Source: Provencibacterium sp.
GTDB lineage: Bacteria > Bacillota > Clostridia > Oscillospirales > Ruminococcaceae
Length of the DNA stretch: 64,000 bases
NCBI GenBank assembly: GCA_022793895.1
Contig: JAAWDS010000008.1
Location: forward strand, 1-64,000
Reading direction: 5' to 3'
The translations under genes and the position numbers were made by a program. The notes below the pieces were generated by a model that saw only the letters and a list, made by a program, of their open reading frames with translations, did no database searches and was not told the DNA's origin. Below are positions 27,778 to 45,236 of the stretch, one piece after another. How positions within the stretch are numbered: the first letter of the stretch is position 1; each line of letters begins with the position of its first letter.

Positions 27778-28086
27778 TCAAATGGTAACGCCGATGGCCT
27801 GCTTCACATACTGCCCGATACTTTCGCCAATGTTGCCGGAGCCATGGCGGTCGGGGATTTCAACGATCAGCGGGCTTTTGCGTTCGAGCTTATATTGATA
27901 AACGGTTTCGCGGCACAGGGAGAGCGTTTTGGTGGTCATGAGGATGATCCCGATTTCGGGGTCGTCCATCGCCTGGCCGAGCGCCCGGAGGACCTCCTCC
28001 CGTTCGTGCACCACCGTGCCGGGCATGCCGCTCAGGCGCATCCCCATGCAGGTGTCGATATTGTCGCTGATGACATAAAACTTCAT
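27778..28086 (-). CDS. atpF: V-type ATP synthase subunit F
   Basis: 102 residues. MKFYVISDNIDTCMGMRLSG and DDPEIGIILMTTKTL match the small Rossmann-like F subunit that binds subunit D in the rotor shaft; the C-terminal NIGESIGQYVKQAIGV is the helix that contacts the head. ATG start, 38 bases after subunit K. Confidence 0.93.
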   Translation of the reverse strand: MKFYVISDNIDTCMGMRLSGMPGTVVHEREEVLRALGQAMDDPEIGIILMTTKTLSLCRETVYQYKLERKSPLIVEIPDRHGSGNIGESIGQYVKQAIGVTI

Positions 28087-28123
28087 CGGTTCAAGCTCTG
28101 CCTTTCCAGATTTTAAAAGCGGG

Positions 28124-28546
28124 TTAGATTTTGTTGAGAATGAGGATCGAGATCAGCAGCCCATAGATAGCGACGCCCTCGCCGAGCGCAACGAAGATGA
28201 GCGATTTACCAAAGGCTTTGGGATCCTCGCTGAAAGCGCCGATAGCGGCCGGGGCGGCGGCGGCGACGGCGATGCCCGCGCCGAGCGCAGAGAAGCCGGT
28301 AGCCAGAGCGGCGGCGATGAAGCCCAAGCCCTGCGCATTCCCGGCCGCGCTCGCGGCAGCCTCGTTCGGAGCGGCGGCGGCTATGGTCGGGAGCATCAGA
28401 ACCACGCAGCAGACGGCCGCGAAGGAGCAAAGGTGGAAGAGGATGCGGCGCTTTGCGCTTTTGCGATCGGCCGTCCCCTTATAGATGGCGAAAAGAGGGA
28501 AAATAATGGCGGCTACCAGGATTGCAGGAAGAATAAACATCAGCAT
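28124..28546 (-). CDS. atpK: V-type ATP synthase subunit K (rotor ring proteolipid)
   Basis: 140 residues with about four helices. The C-terminal pair is a proper ring hairpin: GFSALGAGIAVAAAAPAAIG, the loop FSEDPKAFGK, then VALGEGVAIYGLLISILIL with the ion-binding glutamate. The N-terminal pair (about 1-22 and 35-58) shows no matching ion site, and the second of these ends in an Ala-rich stretch resembling a leftover signal sequence. So only one ion site per subunit is expected. Whether Na+ or H+ is carried cannot be decided from the residues visible here. Confidence 0.93.
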   Translation of the reverse strand: MLMFILPAILVAAIIFPLFAIYKGTADRKSAKRRILFHLCSFAAVCCVVLMLPTIAAAAPNEAAASAAGNAQGLGFIAAALATGFSALGAGIAVAAAAPAAIGAFSEDPKAFGKSLIFVALGEGVAIYGLLISILILNKI

Positions 28547-28605
28547 GACTTCAATTCCTTTCTTTGACGGGATGTGTTTATGGCCGGCGGTTTTTCGCGC
28601 AGGCT

Positions 28606-30546
28606 CTAGTTTTCCAGCGCCATATCAACGCTGATGGGTTCAAACGGCTCGCCCTCGCCGCCAAAGAAGCGGGAGAACATTTCATAGAACTGCAAGCGCA
28701 GCACCTGAATGCCGACGATCAGGCCCTCCAGGCACATGACGAACAGGTTGCCGAGGATTACCACCACCGGGCTCGCCCCGGCCGACACCATCTCAGAGAT
28801 GGTAAAGACCACCGCCATCATGCCGGCGTGACTCAGGATAAAGCCGCCCACGCGCAGGAAAGACATGGTGTTGGCGACAAAGCTCAGGACGACCTCAAAG
28901 AGCTCAAAGAAGTTTTGCGCAATAAACGAGCCTATCCCATCCTCCATATGGAACCGCTTGCATCCCTTGGAGAGATCGGCGAGCGGCTCATGGAAGAAGA
29001 TAGCCAGAATAGGCAGCACAATCCCGACGCCGACGGTCAGCGGGTTGAAGAAGGAGAAGCCGATGAGCATTCCCAAAACGCCGGCGAGGACGGTGGCATA
29101 AAAGACGAGGCCGGCCAGCCCGTTTTGCGAGAAAACCGCCCGCTCCATATCGTGCTGCTTAAAGCCGAGAAGGATATTGATGAGGATGGAGACGGCGATG
29201 ATCACCGCGCCCAACGCCACCGTCCCGATGAGCAGGACGTTGATGGTGGAGGCGTTCATGACCTCAACGGGCTTCTCTGCAAAGCCGAGCAGATGGAAAA
29301 AACCGTCGAGCGCATGCTCGAAGCCAAAGACCGATCCATAGAGCAAGCCGAAGAAAGCGGAGCTCAGACCAATGCGCTCCATCACCCGGCCGAGCTCAAG
29401 GCCCTTCCAGCGGAAGAGGATATAGCCTATCAGCGAAACGGCCAAGCCTTGTCCCAGATCGCCGAACATGATACCGAAGAGCAGCGAGTAAACCACCGCC
29501 ACATAGGGCGTCGGGTCGATGTCCTTGTGGGAGGGGAGGCCGTACATTTTAACGAACATTTCAAAGGGGCGGACAAACCAGTTGTTTTTGAGCTTGGTCG
29601 GCGCCTGGAACCGCTTATCGGTATCCTCCGGCAGCAGGTCGAGGCTTACCCCTTCAATGGCGTCCAGCCGCTCCTTGAAGCGTTTTTCATCCGACTGGGG
29701 GATGAAGCCCACCATGTAAAAGGTCCGTCCGCTGACGCCGACGAAGCGCCGCAGATCGAAGGTGCTGCACAAAAAGCGGATGTGGCAGTAATATTCCGCC
29801 AGCTTCGGACCCTTTTCGTTCACCAGATTGGCCGTCAGGCTCTTCACAGCCTCCAGCTTTTGCAGCTCCAGCTGGTATTGCGCTTCCAGCTTATCAATCG
29901 CCTTCTGAGGGGTGCCGTGGATATAGTCCGGAATGCGTACCCGTTCGAAGAAGAGGGCGGAGAAAATATCGTCGGCCTCGTCCACATATTCGTTGGTGGT
30001 GAAATACACGCACCATATGTAGCTTTCATCCTCGTCGAACGGGTAGAAAAGGAACATTTTGCTGCCGTAGTAGTCGAGCTTTTTGCCGCTGTCGCGCGGG
30101 AGCCTGCCGAAGCGCACTTTGAGGTATTTGCTGGAGAAAATCTGGTCGAAGGAAAAATCCATCCCGGCCAGGTGGCGCAGGTGCACGAGGGCGTTTTGGT
30201 GCTGGTCAATGTTCTCCTGAAGCTCCTGCTGCTCTTGACGCAAGGCGGAAAACCGTTCGGAAAAATCATCGGTAAAGGTTTTAATCTGCCGGCGGTCTAC
30301 AACGACGTCCTCCACTTCTGAAAAGCGCAGAGGGATTCCAGCGTTATCGGCCAGCGCGGTGATTTTTTGCAGCAGATCCTGATAGGGGTTGCGGTATTTG
30401 AGGCCCCCAAAATTAGCCCCCGCGTTGCCGGCGGGCGTGATGTTTTCGGGATGGAAGCATCCCAGATCGCTACAGGCGAGGATGGTGTTGTCCAGCCTGG
30501 TCAGGGGACCCTTGATGTTGACGAGCGTCATTTTTTCAATGGCCAT
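28606..30546 (-). CDS. atpI: V-type ATP synthase subunit I (stator membrane subunit)
   Basis: 646 residues, normal length. The N-terminal half (about 1-330) is soluble with helical arms (AIEKMTLVNIKGPLTRLD; RQEQQELQENIDQHQNALVHL). The C-terminal half carries about eight transmembrane helices, beginning YVAVVYSLLFGIMFGDLGQGL, with the conserved channel region SFVANTMSFLRVGGFILSHAG containing the essential arginine. It forms the ion half-channels next to the K ring and anchors the peripheral stalks. Confidence 0.95.
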   Translation of the reverse strand: MAIEKMTLVNIKGPLTRLDNTILACSDLGCFHPENITPAGNAGANFGGLKYRNPYQDLLQKITALADNAGIPLRFSEVEDVVVDRRQIKTFTDDFSERFSALRQEQQELQENIDQHQNALVHLRHLAGMDFSFDQIFSSKYLKVRFGRLPRDSGKKLDYYGSKMFLFYPFDEDESYIWCVYFTTNEYVDEADDIFSALFFERVRIPDYIHGTPQKAIDKLEAQYQLELQKLEAVKSLTANLVNEKGPKLAEYYCHIRFLCSTFDLRRFVGVSGRTFYMVGFIPQSDEKRFKERLDAIEGVSLDLLPEDTDKRFQAPTKLKNNWFVRPFEMFVKMYGLPSHKDIDPTPYVAVVYSLLFGIMFGDLGQGLAVSLIGYILFRWKGLELGRVMERIGLSSAFFGLLYGSVFGFEHALDGFFHLLGFAEKPVEVMNASTINVLLIGTVALGAVIIAVSILINILLGFKQHDMERAVFSQNGLAGLVFYATVLAGVLGMLIGFSFFNPLTVGVGIVLPILAIFFHEPLADLSKGCKRFHMEDGIGSFIAQNFFELFEVVLSFVANTMSFLRVGGFILSHAGMMAVVFTISEMVSAGASPVVVILGNLFVMCLEGLIVGIQVLRLQFYEMFSRFFGGEGEPFEPISVDMALEN

Positions 30547-30633
30547 GGTGTTTTTACGAGCACCTCCAACTCACGGTAATTTTAACCCGCTCTGCGGGAG
30601 CCGCCTTCCGGCGGCGGGGAAGGGCGCGCCGCT

Positions 30634-31683
30634 TCAGGCGCTCCCCCGGATGAGCAGAGGGCGGATCTCGGAAGCGCCGAGCCGGTAGCGCGCCCCCTCG
30701 ATGATCGCCATCAGGTTTTCAATTTCAATTTCACGCAGGACAAGGAACGCCGCAAAGGCGGCCGCCGGGTTCTGCGAGAAGGTCAGATACCGCTTGGCCA
30801 GATCGTGACGGATAAGGCCGGTGCTGTTTTCGATATATACGAAGCGCCCGCCGTCGAAGTATTTCCGGTAACGGCTGCCGGCCAGCAGCGCGAGGACCCC
30901 GTCCCCATCCGGCGCGTCCAGAATGGCGCGCATCAAGCGGCGGGGAAGAGGGCCGGGAATATTCAAAAGGATCCGCTCTATCTCCTCGCGGCTGCCGCCG
31001 AAGAAGCTCTTGAGCCGGAAAACCGCCTGGATATCCTGTAGCTGCGCCTGAGCGGTGAAAATGTTTTGCAGTTCCCGCCGTGTCGATCCGCGGAACTGGC
31101 GGTCAATCATCCCGGATACATAGCGGTAATAGTATTGATAGAGCGCATGCTCCGCCACCGGAAGGGAAACGGCTTCCTCCGTTCCCAATCCCAGCGGTTC
31201 GAGAACCTTTAGATAGGGGGTGCGCCGGAGCGCTTCGAGCAGAGCCGGATAATCGTGCGCGTTGTTCAGCGCGGAAACGTCCATGGAGAGATAGGGCACG
31301 ATGTAACCGGGAACGGACTGAAGAAACGCGTTCGGGCTGCCGCTGTTGAATAGCCGGATACAGTTTCCAATGCAGCGGATCTCCAGCTTGGCGGTATAGC
31401 TGTCGCGGAAGAAGCGGTTGCTGCGCCCCGCATAGCGCTCAAGGCGGATGAACTGATCAAACAGCGTTTTTTGAAGCAGGGCTTCGAGCGCGCCGCGGTG
31501 GATCTGGGTCTCCTGAACGTCCCGGAGCACCTTGGCATATTCCGGCTGGCCTTTCAGGTAGGCGGCGCAGGCGGCGACGCTGTCCAGGTGCATGAGCTGC
31601 TCATAGTCCTCATCGCCGAGCATGCGGCCGGTCATCGCTTTCACCTTGGTGAGAATGGCCTTGCTTGAAAGGCTCTCCAGCAT
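30634..31683 (-). CDS. atpC: V-type ATP synthase subunit C
   Basis: 349 residues from ATG 31683, which has AAGGAGG seven bases upstream; a longer open frame to 31755 overlaps the preceding gene and is rejected. The helical V_ATPase subunit C/AC39 pattern is visible, for example LRDVQETQIHRGALEALLQK and IDRQFRGSTRRELQNIFTAQ. It links the rotor shaft (D/F) to the K ring. It lies second in the operon, between G/H and I, rather than after E as in several other V-type operons. Confidence 0.88.
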   Translation of the reverse strand: MLESLSSKAILTKVKAMTGRMLGDEDYEQLMHLDSVAACAAYLKGQPEYAKVLRDVQETQIHRGALEALLQKTLFDQFIRLERYAGRSNRFFRDSYTAKLEIRCIGNCIRLFNSGSPNAFLQSVPGYIVPYLSMDVSALNNAHDYPALLEALRRTPYLKVLEPLGLGTEEAVSLPVAEHALYQYYYRYVSGMIDRQFRGSTRRELQNIFTAQAQLQDIQAVFRLKSFFGGSREEIERILLNIPGPLPRRLMRAILDAPDGDGVLALLAGSRYRKYFDGGRFVYIENSTGLIRHDLAKRYLTFSQNPAAAFAAFLVLREIEIENLMAIIEGARYRLGASEIRPLLIRGSA

Positions 31684-31696
31684 GTGAAAGCCTCCT

Positions 31697-32041
31697 TTAC
31701 TTTGAATCTGAATCGGCGGCGAGGGCGGCGCTATCGTCCAGGCAGCGCTGGACAATCGTTTTTATCCATTCCTCGCGGTGAGATTCATAGTTCTGTTTGA
31801 GATCTCCAAGGGCCGCCTCGAAGGAGGTGTGGAGCCGGGCCAACTCCTGCTCATATTCCGCCTTGCTTTGCCGCTCTATCTGATCCACGCGCTCCTGTGC
31901 GCGTTCAGAGTTCTCTTTCTGCATATCCTCGCGTATTTTAGCCATCTCGTCGGCCATCTGCTGGCGGCGCTGCTGGTTTTCCCGAAGCGCGGCCTGCGCG
32001 GCCTGGTCCTGTTCGATGAGATAGCGGATGGACTGTTCCAT
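31697..32041 (-). CDS. V-type ATP synthase subunit G/H (peripheral stalk)
   Basis: 114 residues, almost wholly one charged helix (IEQDQAAQAALRENQQRRQQ and on through ERVDQIERQSKAEYEQELARL), the pattern of subunit G/H that forms a coiled coil with subunit E. ATG 32041 is used rather than the upstream in-frame codon at 32065. It is first in the nine-gene operon; the promoter lies at 32126-32154. The family call rests on position and coiled-coil composition more than on specific motifs. Confidence 0.8.
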   Translation of the reverse strand: MEQSIRYLIEQDQAAQAALRENQQRRQQMADEMAKIREDMQKENSERAQERVDQIERQSKAEYEQELARLHTSFEAALGDLKQNYESHREEWIKTIVQRCLDDSAALAADSDSK

Positions 32042-32125
32042 CTTTGCCTTGCCCCCTTCCCACATCTGAACGATGGTAATCAGTAAATAAATAGGTAAAT
32101 AGGCTTTATTTGTAAAACAGCCTAT

Positions 32126-32154
32126 ATTGTATACCTATTCTTTGACAAGTGCAA
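32126..32154 (-). promoter_or_regulatory. Promoter of the V-type ATPase operon
   Basis: On the minus strand TTGCAC (32154-32149), 17-base spacer, TACAAT (32131-32126), about 85 bases before the first gene. Confidence 0.7.
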
Positions 32155-32241
32155 CAGCAAAATCGGACCCGGAATACAGCAGGTTCCATAAAACAATAAA
32201 GGTGAATTTGCCGGCTTGATGAAATTTTTCCTTAAAATGAA

Positions 32242-32282
32242 AAGCCCGCCCGCAAAATATTGGGTATTTTGCGGGCGGGCTT
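32242..32282 (-). terminator. Strong GC-rich hairpin in the divergent V-ATPase/rpoB region
   Basis: A perfect 18-bp stem (32242-32259 with 32265-32282), loop TTGGG, followed on the minus strand by TTCATTTTAAG. No minus-strand gene lies upstream of it within the window. Confidence 0.6.
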
Positions 32283-32400
32283 CTGCCAAATAAGCTATGT
32301 ATTTTTGGATAAATGCGTCTGACAGGGAGACAGTTTCTTGGAAAACTGCATAAGGCTTCCTAAATTTACCAACGATAATCCCGAAAGGATAGGACGGCAC

Positions 32401-32437
32401 AAAAAACAGACAGGGAGAGGGGGTTCCTCCGTCTGTT
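32401..32437 (-). terminator. Second minus-directed terminator-like hairpin
   Basis: AACAGAC/GTCTGTT arms (32405-32411 with 32431-32437) enclose a smaller GGAG/CTCC stem, followed on the minus strand by a run of six T. The 160 bases between this and the hairpin at 32242 hold no gene that I can support. Confidence 0.5.
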
Positions 32438-32489
32438 CAGAAAAATGGAATCTTTCTTAAAAAATTGGCTTTTAATGACAAGCAAGGGC

Positions 32490-32518
32490 TTGACAATCTA
32501 TACAAACTGTAATATAAT
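32490..32518 (+). promoter_or_regulatory. Consensus promoter of rpoB
   Basis: TTGACA (32490-32495), 17-base spacer, TATAAT (32513-32518): a perfect consensus pair. It would give a leader of about 155 bases before rpoB. Confidence 0.92.
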
Positions 32519-32681
32519 AGTAAACTGTATCAAAATGACTAAGCCCTACCTACCCTCCATTAATCATAGCATATTAATTTCAAAAATTCAATACCCTTTT
32601 TGCTTTTTGGGCCTGTGATTTAGGTCAAACTGCTGGAAGTATAGATGAGGCATTTATTATTTGAATGGAGTGAGCGAGCCT

Positions 32682-36416
<3,735 letters not shown>

Positions 36417-36586
36417 TTTCGCAACGGACCGCTGTGTTTTTTGCAGGCGCTGGGCGCTGCGAAAGATGCAGTATCCTATCGTTCCTGCCGCAGCTGGGCT
36501 GCGGTGGAAAGCTCCGCTTTCCGAGTGAAGAGCGCACGGGCGCTTTTCATCTCGAAACGGCATTTTAAAGGAAGAGGGGTCGCAAT

Positions 36587-40180
<3,594 letters not shown>

Positions 40181-40506
40181 GGTTTTTTCTTCAACCCTGC
40201 GCAAATGCCCCCTTTTACGGGGGGAATAACTGTGCATAGTCCTGAAAGGGGCGGCGGAAGGAAAAATCTATTGACAAATCAGGGATATTGGTGATAATAT
40301 TTATATTCGGTATAGAAATGCCACATTTTGCCGCTCGGACGGGTTTTGAGGGGAAAGACGGGCTTCTCGTTCTTTTGGAGCTTGTTTTGGCCGGGCGGTA
40401 AACATTCTGGTTCCCTTATGGGCAGACCAGAGATTTTTCCGCTTTATCGTCCCGGCAAAAGCCGGGGCCTAAAGAAATAAATATTTTTTATAAGGAGGTG
40501 CAAGAT
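40181..40506 (+). promoter_or_regulatory. rpoC-rpsL intergenic region with a promoter
   Basis: 326 bases. A promoter is at 40271-40300: TTGACA (40271-40276), then GATAAT (40293-40298, 16-base spacer) or TAATAT (40295-40300, 18-base spacer). A weak hairpin with a CCCCC/GGGGG stem follows rpoC near 40207-40225, and a CCCGGC/GCCGGG stem-loop (40451-40466) lies just before rpsL, a possible site of ribosomal protein feedback. The L7Ae-like gene often found between rpoC and rpsL in Firmicutes is absent. Confidence 0.6.
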
Positions 40507-40932
40507 ATGCCAACCTTTAACCAACTGGTTCGCAAGGGCAGAGAAGAGATCGAAAAGAAGTCCACCGCTCCGGCGCTGCTGCGCGGCTGGAACTCTCAAA
40601 AGCGCGAGGCCATTGATCAAAATTCTCCGCAAAAGAGAGGCGTGTGCACGGCTATCCGTACCCAGACCCCGAAGAAGCCGAACTCGGCGCTTCGCAAGGT
40701 AGCGAGGGTTAGGCTTTCCAATGGAATCGAGGCTACCGCCTACATCCCCGGAATCGGCCACAACCTGCAAGAGCACAGCGTTGTGCTTATCCGTGGCGGA
40801 CGTGTTAAGGACCTGCCCGGCGTGCGTTATCACATCATCCGCGGCACTCTGGATACCCAGGGCGTAAACGGAAGAAACCAGGCGCGCTCCAAGTATGGCG
40901 CGAAGCGTCCGAAGGCTGGTGCCAAGAAGTAA
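40507..40932 (+). CDS. rpsL: 30S ribosomal protein S12
   Basis: 141 residues. [20 protein letters not shown] opens the protein, followed by the decoding-centre loop [21 protein letters not shown], whose lysines and proline are of the usual (streptomycin-sensitive) type, and [27 protein letters not shown] lies eight bases before ATG 40507. A few extra residues between the N-terminus and the loop make it slightly longer than the E. coli protein, common in Clostridia. Confidence 0.97.
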   Translation: MPTFNQLVRKGREEIEKKSTAPALLRGWNSQKREAIDQNSPQKRGVCTAIRTQTPKKPNSALRKVARVRLSNGIEATAYIPGIGHNLQEHSVVLIRGGRVKDLPGVRYHIIRGTLDTQGVNGRNQARSKYGAKRPKAGAKK

Positions 40933-41081
40933 TAAAATTCCCATTGGAAATGATTCGCACTCGGTGCGGTTATCTATAGACCGGCTTTCACGCCGGGCTG
41001 CGTAACCGGAACGAGGCGCAAACGGGAGTTTTGTCACTTTCGAGTACCGATGATATCATTTATATGAAGGAGGGAAGCGAA

Positions 41082-41552
41082 GTGCCAAGAAGAGGTAACG
41101 TAGCAAAGCGTGACGTTTTGCCGGATCCGCTTTACAATTCGAAGCTGGTAACACGGCTCATCAACAGCATCATGCTTGACGGTAAGAAGGGAGTTTCCCA
41201 GAAGATCGTTTATGGCGCGTTTGAGATCGTGCAGCAGAAAACAGGCAAGGAGCCGCTTGAAGTCTTCGAGCAGGCGCTGGAGAACATCATGCCGCTTCTG
41301 GAGGTTAAGGCCCGCCGCGTCGGCGGCGCCACCTATCAGGTGCCGATGGAGGTTCGTCCGGAGCGCCGCCAGACCCTGGGTCTGCGGTGGCTGACGGCCT
41401 ATGCGAGAAACCGCTCGGAAAAAACGATGCGGGAGCGTCTCGCGGGTGAGATTGTCGACGCCGTGAACAACATGGGCGGCGCGGTGAAGAAGCGCGAAGA
41501 TACCCACAAGATGGCCGATGCCAACAAGGCGTTCGCTCATTACAGATACTAA
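41082..41552 (+). CDS. rpsG: 30S ribosomal protein S7
   Basis: 156 residues. The GTG start (41082) is preceded by GAAGGAGGG; the sequence [20 protein letters not shown] is the standard S7 opening and [19 protein letters not shown] a typical internal segment. It nucleates assembly of the 30S head. An upstream in-frame extension to 41031 is not needed. Confidence 0.97.
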   Translation: MPRRGNVAKRDVLPDPLYNSKLVTRLINSIMLDGKKGVSQKIVYGAFEIVQQKTGKEPLEVFEQALENIMPLLEVKARRVGGATYQVPMEVRPERRQTLGLRWLTAYARNRSEKTMRERLAGEIVDAVNNMGGAVKKREDTHKMADANKAFAHYRY

Positions 41553-41639
41553 GATTTTTTCCAACAGGGATGGTTGGAATTTCCTAAGGACAGCGCGCTG
41601 GACGCGCAAGGCTGATTTTTTGAAAAGCAGGAGGTCAAT

Positions 41640-43721
41640 ATGCCAAGAGACGTTTCGCTGGAACTTACCCGTAATATAGGCATAATGGCTCACATCGACG
41701 CTGGCAAAACCACGACTACCGAGCGTATCCTTTTTTATACGGGTATTAACCATAAGATTGGCGAGACCCACGAGGGTACTGCGACGATGGACTGGATGGA
41801 GCAGGAGCAGGAGAGAGGCATCACCATTACCTCCGCCGCGACTACCTGTTACTGGAAGAACCACCGGATCAATATCATCGACACTCCAGGGCACGTTGAC
41901 TTCACGGTTGAGGTTGAGCGCAGCCTGCGCGTTCTCGATGGTTCGGTAACGGTTATGTGCGCCAAAGGCGGCGTTGAGCCTCAGTCTGAAACCGTTTGGC
42001 GTCAGGCTGATAAGTACAAGGTCCCGCGCATGATCTATGTGAACAAGATGGACATTCTCGGCGCCAATTTCTACAACGTGCTGGACATGATTCATGACCG
42101 CTTGAAGTGCAACGCCGTTCCGGTTCAGCTTCCGATCGGCGAAGAGCAGTTCTTTAAGGGGATCATCGATCTTCTTGAGATGAAGGCTTACATGTATCAC
42201 GACGATCTGGGCAAGGACATCCGCGTTGAGGATATCCCGGAGGAGATGCAGGAGAAGGCGGAGGAATACCGCCAGAAGCTGCTCGAAGCCGTTGCCGAGC
42301 ATGACGACGCCATCATGGAGAAATACCTCGAAGGCGAAGAGATTCCGATCGAGGACATGAAGAGGGTTATCCGCAAGGCGACTATCGCCAACGCAATGGT
42401 TCCCGTTACCTGCGGCACCTCTTACAAGAACAAGGGCGTGCAGAAGCTCCTAGACGCCATTATCGACTACATGCCCGCTCCGACCGACATCGACCACATC
42501 ACCGGCCTCAACCCCGATACCGGCGAGAATGAAGTCCGGCCGACCGACGACAACGAGCCGATGGCGGCGCTGGCCTTCAAGATTGCAACCGATCCCTATG
42601 TCGGCAAGCTCTGCTTCTTCCGCGTTTATTCCGGTATGATGAACACCGGCAGCACCATCTTCAATGCGTCGAAGGGCAACCAGGAGCGCGTGGGCCGTAT
42701 TTTGCAGATGCACGCCAACCACCGCAAGGACATTGAAACCTGCTATGCAGGCGATATTGCGGCGGCGGTCGGTATTAAGCAGGTGACGACGGGCGACACG
42801 CTCTGCGATCCGAAGCACCCGATCATCCTCGAATCGATGGAGTTCCCGGAGCCGGTTATCCGCGTAGCGATTGAGCCGAAGACCAAGGCCGGTCAGGAAA
42901 AGATGGGCATTGGCCTTGCCAAGCTCGCAGAAGAGGATCCGACCTTCCGTGCCTACACCGATGAGGAGACCGGCCAAACGATTATCGCCGGTATGGGCGA
43001 GTTACACCTGGAGATCATCGTGGACCGGCTGCTGCGCGAATTCCGCGTGGAGGCCAACGTAGGCAAACCGCAGGTTGCCTATAAGGAGACGGTGCGCAAG
43101 AACTCCGATGTAGATATGAAATATGCCCGTCAGTCCGGCGGCCGCGGCCAGTATGGCCATTGTAAAATCCGTCTGTTCCCGAACGAGAGCGGCAAGGGCT
43201 ATCTCTTCGAGAACAAGATTGTTGGCGGCGCTATTCCGAAGGAATATATTCCGGCGGTGGATTCGGGTATTCAGGGAGCCATGCAGTCTGGCGTGCTCGC
43301 CGGCTATCCGGTTGTGGATGTGCGCATAGAGCTGTATGACGGTTCTTACCACGAAGTGGACTCCTCGGAAATGGCCTTTAAGATCGCCGGTTCAATGGCC
43401 TTTAAAGAGGCGATGCGCAAGGCGGATCCAGTCATTCTCGAACCGATCATGAAGGTCTCGGTCATCGTGCCGGAGGACTACATGGGCGACGTCATGGGCG
43501 ATCTCAACGGCCGCCGCGGGCAGATTCAGGGCATGGAGGCGCGCAACGGCACCCAGCAGATCAGTGCCTTTGTTCCGCTTTCTCAGATGTTCGGCTACGC
43601 GACCGACCTGCGCTCGCGCACTCAGGGCCGCGGTCAGTACACGATGGAGCCCTCGCACTACACTGAGGTGCCGAAGTCGATCGCCGAGCAGATTATGAAC
43701 GAGCGCAGCAAGAAGGACTAA
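41640..43721 (+). CDS. fusA: Translation elongation factor G
   Basis: 693 residues. GTPase motifs: [15 protein letters not shown] (P-loop), [10 protein letters not shown] (switch I), DTPGHVDF and NKMD. Domains II-V follow to the C-terminal [21 protein letters not shown]. It drives ribosome translocation. GGAGG lies six bases before ATG 41640. Confidence 0.97.
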   Translation: MPRDVSLELTRNIGIMAHIDAGKTTTTERILFYTGINHKIGETHEGTATMDWMEQEQERGITITSAATTCYWKNHRINIIDTPGHVDFTVEVERSLRVLDGSVTVMCAKGGVEPQSETVWRQADKYKVPRMIYVNKMDILGANFYNVLDMIHDRLKCNAVPVQLPIGEEQFFKGIIDLLEMKAYMYHDDLGKDIRVEDIPEEMQEKAEEYRQKLLEAVAEHDDAIMEKYLEGEEIPIEDMKRVIRKATIANAMVPVTCGTSYKNKGVQKLLDAIIDYMPAPTDIDHITGLNPDTGENEVRPTDDNEPMAALAFKIATDPYVGKLCFFRVYSGMMNTGSTIFNASKGNQERVGRILQMHANHRKDIETCYAGDIAAAVGIKQVTTGDTLCDPKHPIILESMEFPEPVIRVAIEPKTKAGQEKMGIGLAKLAEEDPTFRAYTDEETGQTIIAGMGELHLEIIVDRLLREFRVEANVGKPQVAYKETVRKNSDVDMKYARQSGGRGQYGHCKIRLFPNESGKGYLFENKIVGGAIPKEYIPAVDSGIQGAMQSGVLAGYPVVDVRIELYDGSYHEVDSSEMAFKIAGSMAFKEAMRKADPVILEPIMKVSVIVPEDYMGDVMGDLNGRRGQIQGMEARNGTQQISAFVPLSQMFGYATDLRSRTQGRGQYTMEPSHYTEVPKSIAEQIMNERSKKD

Positions 43722-43785
43722 TTTTGTTTCGGCCCCCGCTCCCTTCGAAAAGGGCGGGGAAACCGATAAAAACGCGCATAAACAC

Positions 43786-43827
43786 TTGCATTTTCCACGG
43801 TTTATTGCTACAATACCAATTGTAGCA
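43786..43827 (+). promoter_or_regulatory. tuf promoter with an inverted repeat over the -10 region
   Basis: TTGCAT (43786-43791), 17-base spacer, TACAAT (43809-43814). The -10 lies inside a perfect 9-bp inverted repeat (TGCTACAAT 43806-43814, ATTGTAGCA 43819-43827). A fusA-proximal hairpin (about 43734-43757) precedes it and may attenuate read-through from fusA. Confidence 0.75.
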
Positions 43828-43879
43828 TACCGCTGGGAACTGTACTCAAATACCATCCATAAAAGGGAGGAAAATTGCA

Positions 43880-45082
43880 ATGGGAAAGGCTAAATTCGAA
43901 AGAAACAAGCCCCATGTAAACATCGGCACCATTGGTCACGTTGACCATGGCAAGACCACTCTGACCGCCGCCATCACCAAGGTTCTTGGTATGAAGGGCG
44001 ACGCAGAGTATATGGCGTACGACATGATCGACAAGGCTCCTGAGGAGCGCGAGCGCGGCATTACCATCAACACCGCTCACGTCGAGTATCAGACCGATGC
44101 GCGCCACTATGCGCACGTTGACTGCCCCGGTCACGCCGACTATGTTAAAAACATGATTACCGGCGCTGCGCAGATGGACGGTGCTATCCTCGTTGTTTCC
44201 GCTGCGGACGGCCCGATGCCCCAGACCCGCGAGCACATCCTGCTTGCCCGTCAGGTTGGCGTTCCCTATATCGTTGTTTTCATGAACAAGGTTGACCAGG
44301 TAGACGATCCGGAGCTGCTTGAGCTGGTTGAGATGGAAATTCGCGAGCTGCTTTCCAGCTACGAGTTCCCCGGCGATGACATTCCGATCATCAAGGGTTC
44401 TGCTCTCCAGGCTCTGGAGTGCGCTTCGAAGGATACGAGCGATCCTACCTATGCGCCTATTCTTGAGCTGATGAAGGCAGTTGACGAGTTCATCCCCACC
44501 CCTGAGAGAAAGGCTGACCTGCCCTTCTTGATGCCGGTTGAGGACGTTTTCACCATCACCGGGCGCGGCACCGTTGCCACCGGCAGAGTGGAGCGCGGCA
44601 TGCTGAAGACCTCGGACGAAGTCGAGATCGTCGGCTTGCAGGATGAGAAGATGAAGACGGTTGTTACCGGTATTGAGATGTTCCGCAAGATCCTCGATTA
44701 CGCTGAGGCTGGCGACAACATCGGCGCTCTGCTCCGTGGTGTTCAGAGAACCGACATTCAGCGCGGTCAGGTTCTGTGCAAGCCCGGCTCCATTCATCCG
44801 CACACCAAGTTCCATGGCCAGGTTTACATTCTGAAGAAGGATGAAGGCGGCCGTCACACCCCGTTTTTCAACAACTACCGTCCGCAATTCTATTTCCGCA
44901 CCACCGACGTTACCGGTATCGTAAAGCTGCCGGAGGGTGTTGAAATGTGCATGCCTGGCGATAACGTTGAGATGGATGTTGAGCTGATCACCCCCATCGC
45001 CATTGAGCAGGGCCTCCGCTTCGCTATCCGCGAGGGCGGCCGTACGGTTGGCTCCGGCGTTGTTACGGGTATCAACGAGTAA
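43880..45082 (+). CDS. tuf: Translation elongation factor Tu
   Basis: 400 residues. [18 protein letters not shown] (P-loop), [15 protein letters not shown] (switch I), [20 protein letters not shown] (switch II) and NKVD are all present, and domains II and III complete the normal length. It carries aminoacyl-tRNA to the ribosome. GGGAGGAAAATTGCA precedes ATG 43880. It has its own promoter and terminator besides read-through from fusA. Confidence 0.97.
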   Translation: MGKAKFERNKPHVNIGTIGHVDHGKTTLTAAITKVLGMKGDAEYMAYDMIDKAPEERERGITINTAHVEYQTDARHYAHVDCPGHADYVKNMITGAAQMDGAILVVSAADGPMPQTREHILLARQVGVPYIVVFMNKVDQVDDPELLELVEMEIRELLSSYEFPGDDIPIIKGSALQALECASKDTSDPTYAPILELMKAVDEFIPTPERKADLPFLMPVEDVFTITGRGTVATGRVERGMLKTSDEVEIVGLQDEKMKTVVTGIEMFRKILDYAEAGDNIGALLRGVQRTDIQRGQVLCKPGSIHPHTKFHGQVYILKKDEGGRHTPFFNNYRPQFYFRTTDVTGIVKLPEGVEMCMPGDNVEMDVELITPIAIEQGLRFAIREGGRTVGSGVVTGINE

Positions 45083-45115
45083 TCCTTTTCTAAAAGTTCT
45101 TTAGGGTCTTTTGAA

Positions 45116-45150
45116 GGCCGCGCATTCAGAAATGAATGCGCGGCTTTTTA
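45116..45150 (+). terminator. Terminator of tuf
   Basis: A 12-bp perfect stem (45116-45127 with 45132-45143), loop GAAA, followed by TTTTTAG. Confidence 0.92.
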
Positions 45151-45236
45151 GTTTCGATTTAAGTCTGGTAATACAAGAGATTATCTCAACCTTTTATAAA
45201 CTAATAGTAATATTTATTCTATTATAAACTATTAAT

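Noticed and set aside
32122..32400. 92-residue open frame on the minus strand
   Set aside because: It includes a perfect 18-bp terminator-like hairpin and the V-ATPase promoter and has no ribosome site.
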